Below, piece after piece: positions 53,041 to 62,215 of a stretch of 64,000 nucleotides of DNA. The stretch covers positions 141,721-205,720 of the forward strand of contig NZ_WKKE01000007.1 of assembly GCF_009674775.1 (NCBI RefSeq). Direction: 5' to 3'. The notes under the pieces are model-generated. The model made no database searches. It was not told where the DNA came from and saw only the letters and a program-made list of their open reading frames with translations. This DNA is from Flavobacterium sp. LC2016-23. Its GTDB lineage: Bacteria; Bacteroidota; Bacteroidia; Flavobacteriales; Flavobacteriaceae. Position numbers and translations under genes: made by a program. Position 1 is the first letter of the stretch. Each line of letters begins with the position of its first letter.

Positions 53041-54276
53041 TTATTGCTCGGGAGAATTTAATTTTTGATTAGCCTTTTGTTTTACAATTTCTGCGACTAA
53101 ATTTTTGCCAACTGCCTGCATTAAAGGTGAAACTACTGAATTTCCAAATTGTTTATAAGCTTGATTGTCAGAAACAGGAATCACAAAATTATCAGGAAAT
53201 CCTTGAAGTCTTGCGCATTCCCTAGGCACTAGTCGTCTAGGATTTTTACCTTCCTGAGGAATTAATATTTCTGCGCCATCTTTATAATATCTGGCACTCA
53301 TTGTTCTTGAAATTCCATTTAAATCTGCCAGACCAAATCCAAAACCATTTCCTTTGGCTTTATGTTTTTTAGCATATTCTTGTAAATAGTTCCAAAGTTT
53401 ATCTGATAGTGTGTATTTGGGATCAACTTCAGGTAAAAGAATATCCTTTAATGCAAATTTCACATCACTCATTTCAGGGAATTTGAAATTTTCTCTCCCT
53501 TTAAAATATTCATTATCAAATCCAACAATAATAATTCTTTCTCTATGCTGAGGAACAAAATGTTTACCATCTAAAACTTTAAAATAAATAGTATAATTTA
53601 ATTCTCTTAATGTGTTTTGGATAACTTTAAATGTATTGCCTTTGTCATGAGATACAAGATTTTTGACGTTTTCTAACATGAAAGTTTTAGGTCTTTTATG
53701 TTTAAGGATTCGTGCTATATCAAAAAAAAGTGTTCCTTGTGTTTCATCCAGAAAACCATGTTTTCGGCCTAATGCATTTTTTTTTGATACTCCTGCAATT
53801 GAGAAAGGTTGGCAGGGAAAACCAGCAAGAAGAATATCATGATCAGGAATTTCAGTTTCATTGATCTGAGTTATGTCTCCGAAAGGGACTTTTCCAAAAT
53901 TTGCCTCGTATGTTTTTTTCGAATAAGTATCCCATTCACTAGTAAAAACACACTTACCGCCTAGATTTTGATATGCCAGTCTTATACCGCCAATACCTGC
54001 AAATAGATCAATAAATTTAAATTCAGGATTTTTAACTGGAGGGAATGGTATGTCCCATTTAATTGGTAAATAATATTGAAAATCAGGTTCTTCAACAATA
54101 TTCAATTTCTCATGTATATCAGTTAAATATTCTGCTGCATCACTTTCGAAATATTGTGAAACTCCATTTGTATGGTTGTGAAAATAATGAGTAAGTTGAG
54201 CAAGTCCATTATCTGTTTTTTTATCAACTTCGATATGGAGTTTCTCTTTTATGTCTGAATACTTTTTTTGTGTCAT
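53041..54276 (-). CDS. Dcm-like DNA (cytosine-5-)-methyltransferase
   Basis: Methylates cytosine to protect host DNA. After an 85-residue N-terminal region the motifs run I FIDLFAGIGGIRLAYQNLGG, IV LAGFPCQPFSIAGVSKKNALGRKHGF (catalytic Cys), VI TFMLENVKNLVSHDKG, VIII VPQHRERIIIVGF, and X AYKQFGNSVVSPL. GVSKKNALGRKHGFxxxTQGTLFFDIARI closely follows the Dcm/EcoRII subgroup, consistent with CCWGG. It starts one base inside the XRE gene's end (overlap of one base), so the two are co-translated. Confidence 0.95.
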   Translation of the reverse strand: MTQKKYSDIKEKLHIEVDKKTDNGLAQLTHYFHNHTNGVSQYFESDAAEYLTDIHEKLNIVEEPDFQYYLPIKWDIPFPPVKNPEFKFIDLFAGIGGIRLAYQNLGGKCVFTSEWDTYSKKTYEANFGKVPFGDITQINETEIPDHDILLAGFPCQPFSIAGVSKKNALGRKHGFLDETQGTLFFDIARILKHKRPKTFMLENVKNLVSHDKGNTFKVIQNTLRELNYTIYFKVLDGKHFVPQHRERIIIVGFDNEYFKGRENFKFPEMSDVKFALKDILLPEVDPKYTLSDKLWNYLQEYAKKHKAKGNGFGFGLADLNGISRTMSARYYKDGAEILIPQEGKNPRRLVPRECARLQGFPDNFVIPVSDNQAYKQFGNSVVSPLMQAVGKNLVAEIVKQKANQKLNSPEQ

Positions 54277-54497
54277 TATTTCTTAAAATTGTTGTCGTTG
54301 AAAAAAGCTCCAAAATCGGTATCGAGAGCTGTAATTATTTTTTCTATGATTTCTATCGAAACATTTCGTTGACCTTTTTCAATGTCAGAAATATAGTTTC
54401 TGTCAACGTTGGAAATATTGGCTAAATACTCGATTGAGTATCCTTTTTGTTCTCGAAGTTCTTTGACTTTGAATCCGAATTTTTCTTTGATATTCAT
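54276..54497 (-). CDS. XRE-family controller protein of the restriction-modification system
   Basis: A 73-residue helix-turn-helix protein (VKELREQKGYSIEYLANISNVDRNYISDIEKGQRNVSIEIIEKI). Such C proteins autoregulate and delay the restriction enzyme until the host is methylated. It is first in the C-methylase-endonuclease-vsr operon. Two direct TACAATTG sites, 15 bases apart (54522-54544), lie in front of it. Confidence 0.9.
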   Translation of the reverse strand: MNIKEKFGFKVKELREQKGYSIEYLANISNVDRNYISDIEKGQRNVSIEIIEKIITALDTDFGAFFNDNNFKK

Positions 54498-54521
54498 AGT
54501 TTATAAAAGTAATTTCGTGCA

Positions 54522-54544
54522 TACAATTGACCCGAGTACAATTG
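54522..54544. promoter_or_regulatory. paired TACAATTG sites, candidate controller-protein operator
   Basis: TACAATTG at 54522-54529 and 54537-54544, a 15-base period, 25 to 47 bases before the XRE start. Each contains the palindrome CAATTG. Paired sites of this kind are typical operators of C proteins. Confidence 0.45.
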
Positions 54545-54602
54545 GCCTCATTAAATAATAGTTTTCAACTCGATATTAACCGATAGTTTTAATTCTTTTC
54601 CA

Positions 54603-54634
54603 TAAAAAAACGCCAATCATTTTCTGACTGGCGT
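54603..54634 (-). terminator. leftward rho-independent terminator in front of the restriction island
   Basis: On the minus strand ACGCCAGTCA, loop GAAAA, TGATTGGCGT, seven T: a ten-base stem. No leftward gene ends just before it, so it may block read-through into the island or end an unseen transcript. Confidence 0.7.
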
Positions 54635-54701
54635 GTTAAGATTCTAAAAAAGAAAATATCTTTGTGATCATATGTTGATTCTAATTTAATGCATAATATT
54701 T

Positions 54702-54980
54702 ATGATAAGCAGAAGAAATCGAATTATAGCTTTTTTAATCATTATTGTAAATATCTATCTTATTCCTGTTTCGGTTTCTATATTTCTTTCGCATGGTGGT
54801 CCTGCTGGAGTTTCTAATTGGATTTTACCATTTAGTATTTTAATAAATTTATTTTTTGTACCCGCTTTATTATCATTTAAAAAGAATTTTGAACAGCGAG
54901 TTTCTAGAATTAACGAAGTTGGAATTTCAATGATTGTAGTACTATTTGCTTTAGGATTCTTATCCATATACTTTGTTTAA
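54702..54980 (+). CDS. small membrane protein, unknown function
   Basis: A 92-residue protein with three hydrophobic spans (IIAFLIIIVNIYLIPVSVSIF, WILPFSILINLFFVPALLSF, VGISMIVVLFALGFLSIYF). No family is recognised. The opposite frame is also open for 70 codons but is not hydrophobic, and the rightward reading is preferred. It has no operon partner. Confidence 0.5.
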   Translation: MISRRNRIIAFLIIIVNIYLIPVSVSIFLSHGGPAGVSNWILPFSILINLFFVPALLSFKKNFEQRVSRINEVGISMIVVLFALGFLSIYFV

Positions 54981-55150
54981 TGAAAATGAATTATGGAAGA
55001 GTTTCTAAATAATTCAATATTTAAAATCCAAATTACAAGCTGGAAAACTTTTCGACTTCGCTCAGAGTGACAAATCTTTGTCGAGTTTCTGGTGTGATTC
55101 CTCATTCTTCGGAATGACAAGATTGGGTGGAAAGTGTGTTATAAATAAAT

Positions 55151-57613
55151 TTACTTCCCCTTCTTCCCCCACTTAATTTTCATTTTCCCTTCATCATCAA
55201 CAGCAGTTAAATGCAGGACAAGACCACGTTCGCGAACCGCATCACGTTCGGCCTGGGTGGCGAGATTGATGTCGTTTTTGGAGTTTCGGAGTGGGATGGT
55301 GAGGGCGAGATTGGTGCCGCGGCCAAAGGAATAAATACCTTCGGCATCGAGGTTTAAAACGCTCGAACTGATGGTGAAATCATTGACATCGATCTGCTCT
55401 CCGCGCAATTTAAGAATGCCCGATAAATCACTAAAGGTAATATTTTTGACATCGCGAAACGGAAAGGCAAACTTCCCGATTTTTACAATAGGCTCGAAGT
55501 TTAACAAAGCACCCTGTTTGACGTTGAACGTCAGATTGCCGTGCATCGAATTCGTGATCAGCGCGCCATTGCCGTTGATAAAACCCGTTACGTTGGCCTC
55601 ACTGCTGAGTTTTCCTTTGATGTTGTTTGGATTAAAAGACGTCACGCCGAAGTTGTTGAACGAGCGTAAAAAACTCGCAATATCAACCCGCTTGACCTGC
55701 GCGTCAGCGCTAAAGGCAAAGTTTTTTCCGCTGGGCTGTACTTCGCTGTTAAAGTTGATGCTTCCGCCGGAGGTTTGCAGGGAACCGTTTTTGATCACCA
55801 ATTTCGAATCGATCATCTGAATGGTTGCGGTGGTATTGGTCGCCGTTAGTTTATTATAATTGATTTTGTCGGCTTTGATGTCGATTACCACCAAACATTT
55901 ATCGATTACGGTTCTTAGATGGTTGGAGATGGTGGTTCTTTTGCCCGCTTTGGCAATGGCTTTTGTTTTTTTGGAAGTCGCCAAAACGCCCAGAAATTGT
56001 TTGAGGTCGATATTCGGACAATAAATTTTCCAGTTGACGACCATTCTTTCGGGAGCATCATAATAGAGGTTCAGGAAATTGTCAATTTTTCCTTCGATGA
56101 AAATCGTATTCTTATTATGTTTATAAGCGATTTCCTGGATCAGTAAGGCTTTCTCTGTAAAATTGAGATGGATATTGGTTTTTATGGCATGAAGATTCTT
56201 CGGAATGTAATGAAAGGAAGCATCGTCAACATTTATTTTACCAATAAAACGCGGCTTTTCGATGTGCAAACCGACAATATCAAACTGAAATTTCAGGTTG
56301 GCTTTGGCGTGACCGGATGTAAACTGAATCCATTTGTCGTTGCTGATTTCGTTGAGCCTTTCCACCTCAAAATCAGAACTTACGTTTCCGGTAGCGACAG
56401 GTTTATTGAGATTGTTAATCGACAATTGTGGAATCGTAAGCGGAATGTTTTCATAATCCCCTGCAAATTGAGTCAGGATAATAGCCGAATTGGCGTCGTT
56501 GTAACCGTCTTTGGGTTTGAAATTGTTGGTAAAAATACCTTTGAAATTACAGTTTTTAATCAACCCGTCGGGAATACTCAGTTCGTTGTCTTTTATAATC
56601 GCCTGAACGACAATTTTGGGATCGCCCTCGGCATTAAAATCACCTTTGATGTCGCAATTCACGTCTATGGGTTTACTCAAATTGAATCGGTTTAACTTCG
56701 AACTGATGTTGGCAGATAAGACATTCGAAGCATTTTGCCATAAAATGGTGGTCCCGATATTGATCCCGAACAGGGCATTGCCTTTGGCGAGATTAAAAAA
56801 AGCGATGATGTCAAAAGAGTCCGCTCCGATTTTTAGGTTTCGGGTGACGACATTTATTTTTTCTTTTTCGGAAGAATAGGCAACATTAAAAGTTCCCCTG
56901 AGTTCTTTCTCTTTGGCAAAACTGCCATGTTTGGTATTAAAAGCCAGACTTTTGATCTGGGTGTCGAGAAAAACATCGGTTTGCCAGTCGTCTCCGTCGT
57001 AGTCTACTTTGGTTTTCAGGCTGGAAACATCAAAATCAAACAGTTTATGCCCCAAACGATTGTCCAGAATAAAATGTACGTCGTTGAGGTCGACCTGATC
57101 GATTGTCGTTCCGGTATTGGATTGATCTGCGGGTGCTTTTTTCTTTTTAGGTTTAAAGATATCGGCGTTCGAATAACCGTTTTCGGCTTTGTAGACATAA
57201 ATATCCGCATCGTTAATGAGGATTTTATGAATGTTGATTTCGTTTTGCAACAAGCTCCAGATGTTTAGGCGGGCTTCGATTTCTTTGGCTTTTAATAAAG
57301 TATGCTGATGGGTTTTCCATTGATTGTCTTTGAGTTCAACCTCTTTTAAAGCCAGGGTAAAATTCGGAAAACCGGTTAGGAACTTATACTGAAAATCGCC
57401 CACATGAAACTGTCCGTTGATGTTTTCGTTGATGGTGGTGTTGATTTTCGCAATAATTTCAGTCTTGTTCCGGTTGAAATAAAAAGACAGGCTTCCGGCC
57501 AGAATAAGAACCAATACAATGCACCCCGCAATGAAATAGCCAAATCGTCTGGCGTATTTTTTAAAACCGGCTGATTGTAAAAAGTTTTTCAGGTGTAGTA
57601 AAGCTGCTTTCAT
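55151..57613 (-). CDS. AsmA-like inner-membrane/periplasmic protein
   Basis: An 820-residue protein of the AsmA/TamB-like bridge family, which handles lipid transport or outer-membrane assembly. One N-terminal span (YFIAGCIVLVLILAGSLSFYF) is followed by NKTEIIAKINTTINENINGQFHVGDFQYKFLTGFPNFTLALKEVEL, an AsmA N-terminal domain. Long repetitive beta strands continue to a C-terminal AsmA_2 region (NMHGNLTFNVKQGALLNFEPIVKIGKF...LRGEQIDVNDFTISSSVL). It lies alone, convergent with the small membrane protein gene and divergent from thioredoxin. Confidence 0.88.
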   Translation of the reverse strand: MKAALLHLKNFLQSAGFKKYARRFGYFIAGCIVLVLILAGSLSFYFNRNKTEIIAKINTTINENINGQFHVGDFQYKFLTGFPNFTLALKEVELKDNQWKTHQHTLLKAKEIEARLNIWSLLQNEINIHKILINDADIYVYKAENGYSNADIFKPKKKKAPADQSNTGTTIDQVDLNDVHFILDNRLGHKLFDFDVSSLKTKVDYDGDDWQTDVFLDTQIKSLAFNTKHGSFAKEKELRGTFNVAYSSEKEKINVVTRNLKIGADSFDIIAFFNLAKGNALFGINIGTTILWQNASNVLSANISSKLNRFNLSKPIDVNCDIKGDFNAEGDPKIVVQAIIKDNELSIPDGLIKNCNFKGIFTNNFKPKDGYNDANSAIILTQFAGDYENIPLTIPQLSINNLNKPVATGNVSSDFEVERLNEISNDKWIQFTSGHAKANLKFQFDIVGLHIEKPRFIGKINVDDASFHYIPKNLHAIKTNIHLNFTEKALLIQEIAYKHNKNTIFIEGKIDNFLNLYYDAPERMVVNWKIYCPNIDLKQFLGVLATSKKTKAIAKAGKRTTISNHLRTVIDKCLVVIDIKADKINYNKLTATNTTATIQMIDSKLVIKNGSLQTSGGSINFNSEVQPSGKNFAFSADAQVKRVDIASFLRSFNNFGVTSFNPNNIKGKLSSEANVTGFINGNGALITNSMHGNLTFNVKQGALLNFEPIVKIGKFAFPFRDVKNITFSDLSGILKLRGEQIDVNDFTISSSVLNLDAEGIYSFGRGTNLALTIPLRNSKNDINLATQAERDAVRERGLVLHLTAVDDEGKMKIKWGKKGK

Positions 57614-57878
57614 AGAAACTGATTTTCAGGATTACTAAAGATACAGTAAAAAGGATGGAATTCCTAAAAACGTGCCTCACAATCGGGTATAGGACAAAAC
57701 TTACAAATAAGAATTTTAGTACTAATATAATTAATGACAATACGTTTATAATGAAAACTAATTTGGTTATGGCGTTTGATTGATTTAAAATTTCTAAATT
57801 TGTACTCAGTTAAGGAACAAATTAAAAATTGCTCCCCTGAGAGAAATTCAAGGGATAAACTTTAAATAAAAAATTATT

Positions 57879-58196
57879 ATGGCATTAGCAATAACAGATG
57901 CTACTTTTGACGAAGTAGTTTTGAAATCAGATAAACCAGTAATGGTAGATTTTTGGGCAGCATGGTGCGGTCCTTGTAGAATGGTTGGTCCGATCATTGA
58001 TCAGATTAGCGAAGAATACGCAGGTAAAGTAGTGGTTGGTAAGGTAGATGTAGATGCTAACCAGGAATTCGCTGCAAAATATGGTGTGCGTAACATACCA
58101 ACCGTTTTGGTTTTTCATAACGGTGAAGTAGTAGGAAAACAAGTAGGAGTTGCTCCGAAACAAACCTACGCAGATAGTTTAGACGCTTTGTTGTAA
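57879..58196 (+). CDS. trxA: thioredoxin
   Basis: Disulfide reductase of 105 residues with the active site WCGPC (Cys30, Cys33) and the cis-Pro loop NIPTVLVFHNGE. It reduces ribonucleotide reductase, methionine sulfoxide reductases and others in the cytoplasm. It is short and has no signal peptide. A TAAATTTG -7-like element is at 57795-57802. A terminator follows at 58222. Confidence 0.96.
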   Translation: MALAITDATFDEVVLKSDKPVMVDFWAAWCGPCRMVGPIIDQISEEYAGKVVVGKVDVDANQEFAAKYGVRNIPTVLVFHNGEVVGKQVGVAPKQTYADSLDALL

Positions 58197-58221
58197 TCGT
58201 AAGATTATGATTTATATAAAG

Positions 58222-58249
58222 AAGGTTTGGCGAAAGTCAAGCCTTTTTT
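58222..58249 (+). terminator. rho-independent terminator after trxA
   Basis: AAGGTTTGGC, loop GAAA, GTCAAGCCTT (with G-T pairs) then five T. Confidence 0.88.
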
Positions 58250-58270
58250 ATATATAAAAGGAAAAGGATA

Positions 58271-58307
58271 TTAGACCCGACAGGTTTTTAAAACCTGTCG
58301 GGTCTAA
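58271..58307. repeat. CCCGACAGG palindromic repeat, copy 3
   Basis: TTAGACCCGACAGG...CCTGTCGGGTCTAA, with arms exactly complementary, just after the trxA terminator. It is nearly identical to copies at 10681 and 31796. Confidence 0.9.
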
Positions 58308-58324
58308 TTGTTACAGGTTAAAAA

Positions 58325-58612
58325 GGTTTTTTGCCACGAATTTCACGAATTTCCGCGAATTAATTATTTTGATTTTGCTTAAAAAAGGTTGCCACAGATT
58401 AATGGATTAAAAAGGATTTTTTTTGCCACGAATTACACGAATTTTCACGAATTACTTATTACGTTTATTGAAAAAGCTTGCTGCAGATTAAAGGAATTTA
58501 AAAGATTTTTCTAATCTGTGAAAATCCCTTAATCTGTGGCAAAAAAACACACATTTTAATTCGTGAAAATTCGTGAAATTCGTGGCAACTTATTATTTAA
58601 ATTCGTGGCAAA
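58325..58612. repeat. inverted 'gccacgaatt' repeats
   Basis: Copies of TTGCCACGAATTTCACGAATT and GCCACAGATTAATGGATT are followed by the complementary AATCTGTGGCA and AATTCGTGAAATTCGTGGCA. The whole 290 bases can fold. They match the tandem array at 46326. No gene is present. Confidence 0.8.
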
Positions 58613-58614
58613 CT

Positions 58615-60696
58615 CTATTTTAAGAATTTAATCGTAAAAGTAGTTCCGGAATCGGGTTTTGAAGTTACTTCGATTTTACAATTAATGGCCGTTGCGAGAT
58701 CGCGGATAAGGTGTAATCCCAAACCGGATTTGATTCCGATGACTTCAGAATCGTCGTATAAGGCTTTAAACTGTTCCTGAGTTCCGCCGGGACCATTGTC
58801 GGTAATGGAAAGACAGGTTTGGTTGTTTTCATTCCACGCTTTCCAGATTATTTTCCCGTCTGTTGTTTTATCCAGTGCTTTTATGGCGTTTCCGGTCAGG
58901 TTTCGGATAATGGTTTTCAGGTAATTTTCGTCGGTATCCAAAATTATGTTTTCAGGATCTTCAAATAAAATTTGGATGTTTTCAATTCCGGAGAAATGCT
59001 TTTGAGTTTCATCAAATAAAACCGAAATCGGCGTTTTCTGGAGATGAGGTTTGAAGTTTTCCATTTGCCCTTTGCTCCACAACAAAATGTCTTCCATAGA
59101 GGATAATAAATTCTCTGCTCCGCTAATGACTTTGGTCTGCATTCGCAAAGCGGTGGCTTCGTCAATGAGCTCCGGACTTTCTTTCTGAAGGTGCAGGAAG
59201 TGAATTAAATTGGAAACCGGGCTTCGTAAATCGTGGTTCAGGATGCTAAAAAACCGTGCTTTTATTTTATTGGCTTCATCTAATTCCTGATTCAAAACCT
59301 GTAATTTCTGATTGGTTTTTTTGCGGTTCTGACTTTGTTTGAATAACAATAATCCGATGATCCCCACGAGAATTAATCCCAGAATTAAAAAGAGACGTTG
59401 TTTTTTGGCCTCTCCAATCTGAATATTCTTGATCGTATTTTCGGTAGAAAGGGTTTTGATTTTTTGCTGTTTGGTTTTGTTTTGATAATGTGCTTCGGCA
59501 TTGGCAATGCTTTGTTTGGCCGATTCCTGCATCATTTCATCGTTATACTTACTGTAGATTTCGTTATAATAGAATGCTTCTTTCCAAAGCCCTAATGCGG
59601 CATAACTCTGAGAGAGTTTTTTGTTTATGATAACGAAGAATTCTTTATCGTAATTTACTGCTTTTACAGCCGCTTTTTTCAGGATTTCTATTGCATTTTT
59701 GTACTCCTTTTTTTCATATAGAACCCGTCCCATGATGGTATTGGCCTCCATGATAATTTCTTCATCTGTAGATTTCTGACCGAATACAACAGCTTTTTTG
59801 GCATAGTTATAAGCAGTATTGATCTGGTGTTCGTTTATGTAATGTTCCGACATGCTTCGATTGGCAAAACTTAAATTCAGAAACAGCGAATCTTTTACGG
59901 TGGGTAAGGTGTAGATTAAAGTATAATATTTTTTGGCCTGCTCAGGTTTGTTTAGAGAAACATAACATTGTATATAATAGTTGTAGATAAAAGCGGTTAC
60001 ATACGGAGAATTTGTAACATACGGCTTTGCATATTCCAGGTATTCTATGACTTTGTTAAATTGTTTCATCTTAAGGTAGGAACCCGCAATCTGAGAATAC
60101 GAAACTCCAATGTTTTCATCATTGGTAGCATCTTTTTTAAGCCGTTTTTTGTATTTGATGGCTTTCAGTTGATAACTGATAAAGTTTTCAAAGTTTGAAT
60201 TATTCTGATAGTATTCGGCCAGACTTCCATTTAAAACCGCTTTTGTGTAATCGCTTTTAGTCGTATCCAGAACCTGTTTGATATAATGGACCAGGGATTT
60301 TCCTTTTACGGTATCCTGAACAGAATAATAAATATAATTGAGCCGCATTAAAGCCGAAGTTTCGTTTTTTAAGTGATTGACTTTTCGGGCGTATTTCCAG
60401 GATTGTTCGTAATCAACCAATGCTTTTTGATATTGGTTGTTACTAAATTCATATGCAATTCCCTGCTGAAGATAAAATCTGCTGAGATATGCGGCGTGAT
60501 TTTTAGAAAGCTCAATTCCTTTTTGTGAGGCGATTATTAATTTTGGATAATCTTCGGAATCCAAAAGAGCAACAGTGTATTTCAGCCAGACTTTTAGTTT
60601 TTCGTTGGTGGTTTTATATCGGGACAAATTCGGTTCTTGTTGTGCAAAAACAGAAAGCGTTATAAAAAACAGCAGCAAAAAACGGCCTTTTCTCAT
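58615..60696 (-). CDS. TPR-repeat sensor histidine kinase
   Basis: A 693-residue kinase. Signal peptide MRKGRFLLLFFITLSVFAQ; about ten TPR-like helical repeats (50-410) face the periplasm; one span near 435-455 (LFLILGLILVGIIGLLLF); then a coiled coil, the phospho-His in FFSILNHDLRSPVSNLIHF, and the ATPase (DENYLKTIIRNLTGNAIKAL, DNGPGG, GLGLHLIRDLA). The ATG directly follows the stop of the LytTR regulator gene (TAGATG), so the two are a couple. A TPR sensor suggests detection of a protein or peptide. Confidence 0.93.
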   Translation of the reverse strand: MRKGRFLLLFFITLSVFAQQEPNLSRYKTTNEKLKVWLKYTVALLDSEDYPKLIIASQKGIELSKNHAAYLSRFYLQQGIAYEFSNNQYQKALVDYEQSWKYARKVNHLKNETSALMRLNYIYYSVQDTVKGKSLVHYIKQVLDTTKSDYTKAVLNGSLAEYYQNNSNFENFISYQLKAIKYKKRLKKDATNDENIGVSYSQIAGSYLKMKQFNKVIEYLEYAKPYVTNSPYVTAFIYNYYIQCYVSLNKPEQAKKYYTLIYTLPTVKDSLFLNLSFANRSMSEHYINEHQINTAYNYAKKAVVFGQKSTDEEIIMEANTIMGRVLYEKKEYKNAIEILKKAAVKAVNYDKEFFVIINKKLSQSYAALGLWKEAFYYNEIYSKYNDEMMQESAKQSIANAEAHYQNKTKQQKIKTLSTENTIKNIQIGEAKKQRLFLILGLILVGIIGLLLFKQSQNRKKTNQKLQVLNQELDEANKIKARFFSILNHDLRSPVSNLIHFLHLQKESPELIDEATALRMQTKVISGAENLLSSMEDILLWSKGQMENFKPHLQKTPISVLFDETQKHFSGIENIQILFEDPENIILDTDENYLKTIIRNLTGNAIKALDKTTDGKIIWKAWNENNQTCLSITDNGPGGTQEQFKALYDDSEVIGIKSGLGLHLIRDLATAINCKIEVTSKPDSGTTFTIKFLK

Positions 60697-61401
60697 CTAA
60701 ATCAGATTTAGGTTTTCTTTATAACTTCTTCCCACAGGAATTGAAATATTGTTGTTTAAAATAATTTCCGTTGAATTCATTTTCTGTATAAACTGCTTCT
60801 GCACCGCAAAACTCCTGTGGATCCGGATGAAGGACTGAAAATGATCTTCTTTCAAAAGATTGCCGATGCTCGACAACACACAATGTCTCTTTTTTTCTGT
60901 AATCACCAGGGTGTAATCTTTCAGGGCTTCGAGATATAAAATTTCATGCAGTTTTACTTTCGTCTGTTCGTGGCCTTCTTTAATATAAATAGTATCACCG
61001 CCGATGCTCGCTTCAAAAAGTAAGGCTTTGAGTTTAATTTCCATAAACTCTTCGACACGACTCATGGTTTGTGTAAAGCGATCGAGTTTTAAGGGTTTTA
61101 CGATAAAATCGAGTGTTTCTATTTGAAAACTTTCTACAGCATGTTCGGGATGTGCGGTGATAAAAATACAAACCGGAATTTCCATGGCCTTTTTTCTAAA
61201 TTCAATTCCGTTTAGGCCCGGCATATCGATATCCAGAAATAAGATATCGACTTTTTGTTCTTCGATAAACGGAAGCGCTTCATCGGCCGATTCAAAAACA
61301 CCTAAAATATCCAGAATCGGAAACTTTTTGGCAAACGATACTACCGTGAGTCTGTCTATTTCGTCATCGTCAATAATAATACAAGTATATTTTTTGGTCA
61401 T
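60697..61401 (-). CDS. LytTR-family response regulator
   Basis: A 234-residue DNA-binding regulator, partner of the TPR kinase. Receiver domain 1-120 (IIIDDDEIDRL, phospho-Asp57 in LFLDIDMPG, TAHPEHAVESFQ). A LytTR DNA-binding domain (about 140-234) follows (EILYLEALKDYTLVITEKKRHCVLSSIGNLL, FIRIHRSFAVQKQFI). It is first in the pair. LytTR regulators usually bind direct repeats near the genes they control; the two divergent lipoprotein genes to the right are possible targets. Confidence 0.94.
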   Translation of the reverse strand: MTKKYTCIIIDDDEIDRLTVVSFAKKFPILDILGVFESADEALPFIEEQKVDILFLDIDMPGLNGIEFRKKAMEIPVCIFITAHPEHAVESFQIETLDFIVKPLKLDRFTQTMSRVEEFMEIKLKALLFEASIGGDTIYIKEGHEQTKVKLHEILYLEALKDYTLVITEKKRHCVLSSIGNLLKEDHFQSFIRIHRSFAVQKQFIQKMNSTEIILNNNISIPVGRSYKENLNLI

Positions 61402-61604
61402 TTAATTCGATTTTATGTCGTCTGTCTATTTAAAATGTCGTCTGTCTATTAGCTGTTTTTCTGCCGATTTTAATCCCGCAAATTTGCTTTGTAATTAAGC
61501 TATTAGATCAAAAGAAACGTTCTTTTAGAGATTTGACTTTTACAAAAATAATGTTATTGAATTAAATAAGAATCATTTAGCCAAATTTTAAAACCAAAAT
61601 TATT

Positions 61605-62150
61605 ATGAAAATTTCAAAAACCATTTTTACGCTTTTTTTAGTTGCCATTTCCACCATATCCTGCAGCAGCGATGACGGAACTGACGGAACTGACGGAAAA
61701 GACGGAATTGATGGACAAACAGGAGCAACCGGAACAGCCAACGTGATTTACAGTGCATGGCTAACGGCTCCAACAGCAGTTGCAGAAACTATTGATGGGA
61801 CTGCAGGAATGTCTACCAGCATTGTTGCTCCCCAATTGTCAGAAGATATCCTTGCCAAAGGAACCGTATTGGTTTATATGTCTTTCGGGGCAGGAAACTA
61901 TCCGTTGCCTTATACCTCAACAGCAGGAGGATTTGCTAACACCATTACAGCTATCTCTACGGCAAAGAAAATCAAATTGTTCCGATTTAGACATGACGGA
62001 GCAGGGACTGTCAATCTTCCAACATCATTGAGCTGGCGCTATATCCTGATTCCGGGTGGAGTTGCCGCTGCAACAGCTAAAACGGCAAAACCGGATTATT
62101 CTAAAATGAGTTACCAGGAAGTTTGCGCACGTTTTAATATTCAGCCTTAA
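61605..62150 (+). CDS. lipoprotein with collagen-like triplets
   Basis: A 181-residue lipoprotein. Signal peptide MKISKTIFTLFLVAISTISC, lipobox Cys20 followed by SSDDG, a sequence that favours surface export. A short Gly-X-Y stretch (GTDGTDGKDGIDGQTGATG) leads into a domain starting NVIYSAWLTAP, and a tail DYSKMSYQEVCARFNI. Function is unknown. It lies divergent from the LytTR/TPR kinase pair and next to another lipoprotein with a similar start, so the two may be coregulated. Confidence 0.75.
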   Translation: MKISKTIFTLFLVAISTISCSSDDGTDGTDGKDGIDGQTGATGTANVIYSAWLTAPTAVAETIDGTAGMSTSIVAPQLSEDILAKGTVLVYMSFGAGNYPLPYTSTAGGFANTITAISTAKKIKLFRFRHDGAGTVNLPTSLSWRYILIPGGVAAATAKTAKPDYSKMSYQEVCARFNIQP

Positions 62151-62215
62151 TTTTTGAGAGCAAATTAATACAGTATAAAATAATCCAATAAATAGAACCA
62201 GTTAAATTAATTATT

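Noticed and set aside
54755..54967. 70-codon minus-strand frame opposite the small membrane protein
   Set aside because: Polar and without features, while the plus frame has three hydrophobic spans and a sensible start.
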